This document shows, in pieces, positions 20,346 through 25,643 of a DNA stretch of 25,643 nucleotides (within the stretch, counting starts at the first letter, position 1; each line of letters begins with the position of its first letter). This DNA comes from JBDHUX01 sp039809405 (GTDB lineage Bacteria > Patescibacteriota > Gracilibacteria > Absconditabacterales > Absconditicoccaceae). The notes beneath the pieces were generated by a model. The model saw only the letters and a program-made list of their open reading frames with translations. It searched no databases and had not been told where the DNA came from. The translations under genes and the position numbers were made by a program. The stretch spans positions 1 through 25,643 of the forward strand of contig JBDHUX010000004.1 of the NCBI GenBank assembly GCA_039809405.1, in the 5' to 3' direction.

Positions 20346-22112
20346 TTATAGTCCATCACTATTACTATCTTCTCTTTCTCATATCTGCTCTCTCCGGAGT
20401 GCATAGTATAGGCCTCTTTGCTCCAATAATTCTTGATGGGTACCCATTTCACTTATACTTCATTTTTCTAACACCATAATCTGATTAGCATGCATGACAG
20501 TACCAAGTCTATGAGCTACGAGTACTGTTATCATGTTTGGTCTTGATTTGGTAATCTTTTTTATAGTTTGTGTAATCTCTTTTTCTACTATACTATCCAA
20601 GCTGCTTGTAGCTTCGTCAAATATCAAAAGATCCGGATCCCTAAGCAAAGCACGAGCTATAGCTAGTCTTTGTTTCTGACCTCATGAAAGCTTTAGTCAT
20701 CATTCACCAATTCTGAGAGACAAACCATCTTTTTGTTTATTTATAAATTCTCACATTTGTGCTATTTTTAAAACTTGCATACATTCTTCGTCAGTTGCAT
20801 TCGGTTTCACAAAGATTAGATTGTCTTTGATTGTGCCTGAAAATAACTGAGGATCTTGTGTGACTATACCTATCTTCTTATTTAGTTCTTGAAGACTATA
20901 AGACTGTAGACTTTTATCATTGTAGGTTATTATTCCAGTCTTTGGGGTATATAATCCCACTAAGAGTTTTAAAATTGTAGACTTACCAGCTCCTGATGGA
21001 CCTACAAAAGCTATTGTTTTACCGGCTTTCATATCTAAATTAATATCTCTCAAAATATCTTCCTTGTTTTCATAACCAAATCAAACTTTATCAAACCTTA
21101 TCTCTTTGATTGTATCTACTGGGGATGGATTTTTTACTTCTGGGACAGGTGGCATCATCATAATCTCTTCAAGTACTTCATTACTGGCTTTAGCTTCTTG
21201 GTAACTTTTCATTACTACTCATAGTTGACCAAGTGGAGCAAATATAAAAAAAGAATAAAAGAAAAATGAGAAAAACTCACCTAATGTCAAATATCACTTA
21301 AATATCATCCAAAGCATAGTACCAAGTAAACCTACTCTGATAGCATTGATCAAGGTACCTTGGATAAATTCCATAGATCTGATCTTGCGTATTTTTAACA
21401 ATTCAAGACTTAAGATTCCTTCATTTGCATTATTTATCCTTTCTAATTCTTGTTTTTCTAGTCCAAGGATTTTTACTAGTGAGATATTACGTATAGTTTC
21501 TGTAGTAGCTCATGCTAGCATTGCTGTTTGACCCACTATACTATCTTGCGCTTTTTTGATAGATTTAGATAGGAAGTAGCTTGTAAATCACATCAGAGGA
21601 AATAATGTCATCAGTATTGTTCCTATGATTCGATGGGTCGCAAAAGCATATACAGTGACAAAAATTAAACTAACCCCAGATAAAAATACAACATTAATTA
21701 GCACAAGTATATATGCTTGGATATCAGTGCGAGCTTTTTGTAGTTTTTGTAAAAGTTGTCATGATGATTGATCTTCAAGGTACATGTATGGTATACGGAA
21801 AGCATGAGATATAGTGGTTGTAAATATATCCATGCCCATTTTTTGAGTCATAACATTTGCAAAATAATCTTGGAAGTTTTTAGCGATACGAGAAATCATT
21901 GCTACTCATACCATCCCTAGCAGTCATATAGCAATTCATTTATAAAGTAATTCTGGTGCATCTTTAAATACATAAATCTTACTTATATAGTTATCTGTAA
22001 TCCAACGAAAGACCTGCGGATCCAATAATGAAAATACTTGGTTTATTATTCCAAGTATAAGCACTGCTATAAGTAATTTTCGATAAGGACGAAGATATGT
22101 GACGATGAACAT
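20346..22112 (-). CDS. ABC exporter, fused membrane and ATPase domains (MsbA-like half-transporter)
   Basis: 588 residues, the usual length. The six-helix membrane domain covers about 1-320, starting MFIVTYLRPY-CGA-KLLIAV. ATPase domain: Walker A VGPSGAGKST (about 370-379), Q-loop VTQDPQLFSG, signature KLSGGQKQR (first signature Gly is TGA), Walker B LLIFDEATSS, H-loop VAHRLG. The end GLYYAL-CGG-REQ matches GLYaeLW..Q of exporters if CGG is Trp. CGA at 21630-21632 (ATH-CGA-IIG) also sits at the common W of the sW.L.L motif. It should act as a homo- or heterodimer; the cargo (lipid, peptide or drug) cannot be told. It lies 34 nt after the DinB-like gene. Confidence 0.93.
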
Positions 22113-22146
22113 GATATTATTTTATAATTAAACATCTAAAATAAAA

Positions 22147-22638
22147 CTAGATCATGTCTTTTCATCCCCAGAGATTTGAGGTACCCAGTCCAGTTAGTCA
22201 TGAAGATTTCAATTGCAAAAATAATTGCATCTTGTAAGCTCATAAAAATGCAAATATATAATCCACAAGAAAACTTGCTCTAGTGCCTTTTCTGCCAAAT
22301 ATCTCTATATCTTCTTTCCATGATTTACCTTTTACACTTTTGAGTTCTTTTTTTATTATCTTGAGTGATTTATTCAGTTCTATATTAAACCTTTTCCATG
22401 TAAATTTACTTACTCTTTGTATTTCCTCTTTATATTTGTCTGTATCTCGTACTCATTCTACGATAAATTTTATTTGCGTTGGTAGAGAAGAAACTATATA
22501 ATACTCAAGTTCTTCTATAGATCTTTGTAGATCACTCAATCTAAAACCTGCATTTTCTTTAGTTACTTTAGATCAAAGATGTTTCAGTATTTCAAATTCT
22601 CTTGTAATACCTTCTATAAGTATTTTTTTTGTATACAT
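22147..22638 (-). CDS. DinB-like four-helix protein (tentative)
   Basis: 163 residues. The first 110 are charged helices (REFEILKHLGSKVTKENAGF; LQRSIEELEYYIVSSL; EEIQRVSKFTWKRFNIELNK). The C-terminal part, FAFLGAYKMQLFLQLKSSG, followed by LGTSNLWGGKDM, recalls the last helix of DinB/DUF-type bundles (H/Y-x-x-QL-x-x-yLK), but the metal-binding His triad is not evident. The function is unknown. It is probably transcribed with the ABC exporter that follows after 34 nt. A possible -10 TATAAT lies on the - strand at 22683-22678, without a good -35. Confidence 0.6.
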
Positions 22639-22752
22639 TTGTTTATATTAATATATAAAAAATAAATTAAATTAATAATTATAGTACACTCTAACTTATA
22701 TATTTTAACTTTATATGTATTGGATAAAGCGTATACAGATTATCTTTATATC

Positions 22753-24402
22753 CTAATAATCCATGCCCATGCCTCACATTCATCCCATACCTCACATGCC
22801 ACCAGGAGTTGGAGGAGTGTCTTTGGTAGGTTTATCCACTATCACACAGTCAGTAGTCAAGAACATACTCGCAGCAGATACGGCATTTTCAAGTGTAACT
22901 CTAGTAACTTTGGTTGCATCTATGATACCATTTTTAAATAAGTCTTGAAACTCACCAGTTGAGGCATTGAATCAACCATTAAATCCTTCTTGTCACTTTA
23001 CTTGCTCCACAACTCGATCTCATTTGAATCCTGCATTGTCAGCTATCTGTTTTACTGGATACTGTATAGCAGAAAGCACTATTTTCATGCCAATATTTTC
23101 ATCTTGATCTTTCAGAGTATTTGCCTCAAGCTCTTTAGCTATCTTTAGAAATGCTGTACCTCATCATACTACTACGCCTTCTTCAACTGCTGCACGAGTA
23201 GCATTCAATGCATCTTCTATTTTGTACTTTTTGTTTTTCATCTCCATCTCTGTCGCAGCTCATACTTTGATAACTGCAACTCATCATACAAGTCTAGCGA
23301 GTCTTTCTTGTAATTTCTCTTTATCATAAGTGGATGTAGTAGATCAGATTTGATTTTTTATAAGATCAACTCTGTTGTTTATATCTGTTTCAGGTCATTT
23401 TCATCATACGACGATGGTCTTGTCTTTGGATATGATAACTTTGTCAGCTCATCACAACATACTCATATCAGCTTGATCAAGTTTTATTCATATCTCTTCA
23501 CTTATTAAATTTGCTCCAGTCACTGCACATATATCTTTCAATAACTCTTTTTTTCTATCTCCAAATCATGGTGCTTTCACCGGTATCACATTTAGAGCTC
23601 ATCTCAATTTATTTAATACAAGAGTTGTAAGAGCTTCACCATCTACATCATCTGCAATGATAATAATATCCCTCTTTCCCTGAGCGGCAGCTCACTCTAA
23701 TACCGGTAGTATATCTTTGATGACACTAATTTTTTTATCTGTGACAAGTATGTAGGGGTTGTCTACTGTCGCTTCCATTCTAGCTGGATCTGTCACAAAG
23801 TATGGAGATATATATCACTGATCAAATTGCATACCTTTTTCTACAGTTTTTGTCAATCAGATAGATTTACCTTCTTCCACTGTTATCACTCCATCTTTTC
23901 AAACTTCATCTATTACTTCTGATATAAGTTTACCAATCTCTTCGTCCTGCGCTGATATAGTTGCCACATTTTGTATATCTTGTGATGACGATACGGGTGT
24001 AGAGTGAGATTGTAATTTTTCTATAACTAGATTTACTCATTTATGCATACCACGAGCGAGAGCAAACGGATTTACTCCAGCATCTATATATCTAAGTCAC
24101 TCTGTAGCACAAGCATATCATAGTGATGTACAAGTCGTAGTCCCATCTCAAACTAGGTCGTTTGTTTTACTTGCCGCCTCTTTCAGTAAACTTGCTCATA
24201 TATTTTCAAATTTATCTTCTAACTCGATTTCTTTTGCTATGGTGACACCATCATTAGTCACTGTAGGTGATCCGTAAGATTTCTCCAATATCACGTTACG
24301 ACCTTTTGGTCACATAGTCACGGTGACAGCTTTGGATAACTTACTTATACCGTTGTAGATTTTTTTCCTAGCGTCGTCGCTATACTTTATTTGCTTTACC
24401 AT
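22753..24402 (-). CDS. groL: Chaperonin GroEL (Hsp60)
   Basis: 549 residues, standard length. Diagnostic blocks: KIYNGISKLSKAVTVTMGPKGRN, GSPTVTNDGVTIAKEIEL, VGDGTTTCTSLGYA (the ATPase motif GDGTTT), DQGYISPYFVTDP, IADDVDGEALTTLVLNKLRG, PGFGDRKKE, ATEMEMKNKK, VVGGGTAFLK, and the C-terminal Gly-Met tail PGGMGGMGGMG. Several tail and core glycines are TGA. It forms the double-ring folding chamber that works with GroES. groES lies upstream on the same strand, but about 330 nt away and with a tRNA on the other strand between them. No promoter of its own was clearly seen. Confidence 0.97.
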
Positions 24403-24532
24403 TTTTTTTTATTATTTTATCTATATAAATTAAATTTTATTTAACTATTATCTTTGATGCTTTTTATGATATAAATATAATCAGATTATCTTCATCTATT
24501 CATTTTGTTCTTGATTTATATAACAAATTTAT

Positions 24533-24538
24533 TATATA
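24533..24538 (+). promoter_or_regulatory. Possible -10 box of the tRNA-Met promoter
   Basis: TATATA at 24533-24538, 16 nt after TTGATT (24511-24516). The start would fall near 24545, about 16 nt before the tRNA. Both boxes are 4/6 matches. Confidence 0.4.
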
Positions 24539-24560
24539 TCTTCACTATCTACCTCTACAT

Positions 24561-24633
24561 GGGTCTGTAGCTCAGGGGTTAGAGCAGTCGGCTCATAACC
24601 GATTGGTCGTTGGTTCAATTCCAACCAGGCCCA
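24561..24633 (+). tRNA. tRNA-Met (CAT), probably elongator
   Basis: Acceptor GGGTCTG/CAGGCCC with a paired 1-72 position, D arm GCTC...GAGC, anticodon stem GTCGG/CCGAT, loop CTCATAA (anticodon CAT), T arm TTGG-TTCAATT-CCAA, discriminator A. The paired 1-72 and lack of the three G-C pairs in the anticodon stem argue against initiator tRNA. tRNA-Ile2 (lysidine) cannot be excluded. CCA is not encoded. It lies between groES and groL on the opposite strand. Confidence 0.92.
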
Positions 24634-24701
24634 ATTCAATAATCAATTACACAATATCATATTATACCACTTCGTTGCACTTATTTTGTGCAGATACCAA
24701 G

Positions 24702-24726
24702 ATGATCAAAATAGATCATTTTTTTT
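24702..24726 (+). terminator. Intrinsic terminator of the tRNA-Met transcript
   Basis: ATGATC-AAAATA-GATCAT (6-bp stem) followed by eight T. It ends 3 nt from the groES stop on the other strand. Confidence 0.75.
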
Positions 24727-24728
24727 GT

Positions 24729-25019
24729 TTATTTTTTTGCAAATATACTACTGTATTTCACGAGTATATATTTCATACCTTCTACTTCTACCTCTTCGGA
24801 GCTATACTTTGGAAAGTAAACTTCGTCTCACTCTGATACATCGTCCAGTGTTATCTTGACTCAATCTTCTGTGATTTTGCCAGGTCACTTTGCTATCACT
24901 TTACCACATCATGGCTTCTCTTTACCGGTATCTGGTAGAACTATACCACTTGCAGTAGTTGTATCTTCTTGCAATGGCTCTATAAGTAGATACTCTCACA
25001 TTGGTTTAATTTTGGTCAT
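24729..25019 (-). CDS. groES: Co-chaperonin GroES (Hsp10)
   Basis: 96 residues, standard length. MTKIKPMGEYLLIEPLQ, TASGIVLPDTGKEKPGCGKV, IAKGPGKI and GDEVYFPKYSSEEVEVEG are the family blocks in order. The mobile loop (about 17-33) and the conserved VLPDT are present. It caps the GroEL ring. Several glycines (IKPMGE, KPGCG, AKGPG, SEGDE) are TGA. Transcription probably starts at the promoter/CIRCE-like site 25166-25218, giving a leader of about 165 nt that can fold into a long hairpin. Confidence 0.95.
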
Positions 25020-25092
25020 GTCTTGTTTCTTAATTATAAATAGATCTAAATTTCTTATAATTTACTTGAATATAAGCTGATATTTCTATAAA

Positions 25093-25164
25093 GGAAACGA
25101 TGCAAAACTCTATAATTTGAACGAAATATACTTTTAAAAAAAAGATTATTATCGCATCGTTTCC
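25093..25164. repeat. 11-bp perfect inverted repeat in the groES leader
   Basis: GGAAACGATGC (25093-25103) and GCATCGTTTCC (25154-25164), 50 nt apart. In groES mRNA these arms pair and enclose an AU-rich loop that may fold further. The far arm abuts the CIRCE-like element. It may be a leader hairpin, thermosensor or second operator. Confidence 0.65.
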
Positions 25165-25165
25165 A

Positions 25166-25192
25166 ATAGCACTTTATCAAGTATGATGCTAT
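25166..25192 (-). promoter_or_regulatory. Degenerate CIRCE-like operator
   Basis: ATAGCACTT-N9-TGATGCTAT on the + strand. It matches 12 of 18 positions of the HrcA operator TTAGCACTC-N9-GAGTGCTAA with the exact 9-nt spacer, and overlaps the expected transcription start of groES. One arm is good (7/9) and the other weak (5/9). Confidence 0.5.
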
Positions 25193-25218
25193 GATAATAA
25201 TTTACTTTTTTATTTCAA
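25191..25218 (-). promoter_or_regulatory. groES promoter
   Basis: On the - strand TTGAAA (25218-25213), 16 nt, TATCAT (25196-25191). The -35 lies in the AAAAAATCTATTGA context shared with two other promoters of the window. Confidence 0.65.
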
Positions 25219-25294
25219 TAGATTTTTTTATAAAAGAGAAAATCCCAACTGAATAACAGCCAGGATCTTGTGGATGACTTTGCAAAATTTTCTT

Positions 25295-25492
25295 TTATAT
25301 CCTGAGTATCATGAAGATAGTTGCCACTATTATATATAGTAGCAATATCATCAATATTGATAGAACCATTATTATTCCTATGGCCAAAAGATATTCAGAG
25401 TTAATGACAATTCCAAATATACCATTTAATAGCCCACACATAATTACAATTGGGGCAATTGCCACAACTTTTTCCGAGAAAAAATCATACAT
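25295..25492 (-). CDS. Small two-helix membrane protein
   Basis: 65 residues from ATG 25490-25492; an in-frame TAA 18 nt upstream fixes the start. Two helices: VVAIAPIVIMCGLLNGIFGIV and LLAIGIIMVLSILMILLLYI. There is almost no soluble part. The real stop is TAA. It has an exact consensus promoter about 60 nt upstream, so it is likely highly expressed. The family is not recognised. It contains no TGA, so the frame alone is weaker proof than for other genes, but the promoter supports it. Confidence 0.65.
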   Translation of the reverse strand: MYDFFSEKVVAIAPIVIMCGLLNGIFGIVINSEYLLAIGIIMVLSILMILLLYIIVATIFMILRI

Positions 25493-25556
25493 TTTCTCAG
25501 ATTTTTTTTACTTTTCATTTTTAATTTTTAAAGAACTTTTGCAAAACCGCACTCGT

Positions 25557-25585
25557 ATTATAATCAAAGAGAGAGAGATTGTCAA
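25557..25585 (-). promoter_or_regulatory. Exact consensus sigma70 promoter
   Basis: On the - strand TTGACA (25585-25580), 17 nt, TATAAT (25562-25557), followed 65 nt later by the ATG of the 65-residue membrane protein. The -35 lies in the AAAAAATCTATTGACA context. Confidence 0.8.
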
Positions 25586-25599
25586 TAGATTTTTTGATT

Positions 25600-25641
25600 T
25601 TACTTTTGTGCAATATCGAGATCTTCCCGCTTATAGTCGGG
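25600..25641 (-). CDS. Possible C-terminal end of a gene cut by the window edge
   Basis: On the - strand an open frame (PDYKREDLDIAQK, then TAA) enters from the right edge. It is richer in G+C than the adjacent intergenic DNA and stops just before the promoter at 25585. Another frame stays open further, but through the promoter, which is less likely. Too short to be sure. Confidence 0.3.
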   Translation of the reverse strand, partial: PDYKREDLDIAQK

Positions 25642-25643
25642 AC

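Noticed and set aside
22720..22948. Two short + strand ORFs, one rich in His/Ser
   Set aside because: They are antisense to the GroEL C-terminal Gly-Met tail and have no start signal or family resemblance.
24603..24836. + strand ORF of 77 residues
   Set aside because: It starts inside tRNA-Met and crosses the tRNA terminator and groES in antisense.
1..25643. Extensive pseudogenisation or sequencing frameshifts explaining the broken ORFs
   Set aside because: The breaks are all in-frame TGA with no frame changes; conserved domains continue in the same frame through each TGA.
1..25643. TGA as tryptophan (code 4, mycoplasma-like)
   Set aside because: TGA falls on invariant Gly of Walker A, the ABC signature, the prepilin cleavage site and the GGM tail; TGG is used for Trp as well.

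Overview
The window is AT-rich bacterial DNA that uses an alternative genetic code. Read with the standard code almost every gene is cut by in-frame TGA. Read with TGA as glycine, 25 reading frames open into intact proteins, all ending in TAA (17) or TAG (8) and none in TGA. TGA falls on invariant glycines: the DnaX and Obg Walker A motifs, the ABC signature, the pilin cleavage site and the GroEL GGM tail. This is code 25, known from the candidate phyla Absconditabacteria (SR1) and Gracilibacteria (BD1-5). A second signal points towards Absconditabacterales: the rare codons CGA and CGG fall where tryptophan, not arginine, is expected (DUF1294, ABC exporter, GltX, VirB2-like proteins). Residue counts below assume TGA = Gly.

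Layout. 1-5000 (+): two unrecognised genes, a MOP-family flippase, a TPR protein and FtsX. 5235-7783 (-): an overlapping vWA protein and DUF1294 protein, then dnaX. 7950-8510 (-): a small lipoprotein. 8789-10327 (+): a type IV pilin-like protein and a TPM-domain protein with a glycine-rich tail, closed by a terminator. 10444-11238 (-): a secreted or anchored protein with a DUF4215 cysteine motif. 11434-12813 (+): a lytic-transglycosylase-like protein. 12818-15440 (-): a small basic protein, an enlarged Obg GTPase and a small acidic protein. 15606-15892 (-): tRNA-Phe, tRNA-Ile and tRNA-Pro. 16059-17069 (-) and 17492-17941 (+): divergent VirB2/TrbC-like membrane proteins, the first apparently a triplication of the two-helix module. 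18065-20256 (+): a hypothetical gene and gltX. 20346-22638 (-): a DinB-like protein and an ABC exporter. 22753-25019 (-): groES and groEL with a tRNA-Met on the opposite strand between them. 25295-25492 (-): a two-helix membrane peptide.

Core functions (replication clamp loading, ribosome assembly, glutamyl-tRNA synthesis, chaperonins, division) are mixed with surface functions (pilin, VirB2-like proteins, lytic transglycosylase, flippase, lipoprotein), as expected for a small host-associated or episymbiotic cell. Promoters are unusually legible: several are exact or near-exact TTGACA-16/17-TATAAT. Two of them (transglycosylase and VirB2-like gene) carry similar ATTGTA...TACAAT dyads over the -10/start region and may share a regulator. 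The groES promoter has a degenerate CIRCE-like element. Start codons lack Shine-Dalgarno sequences. No CRISPR array, insertion sequence or prophage was seen.
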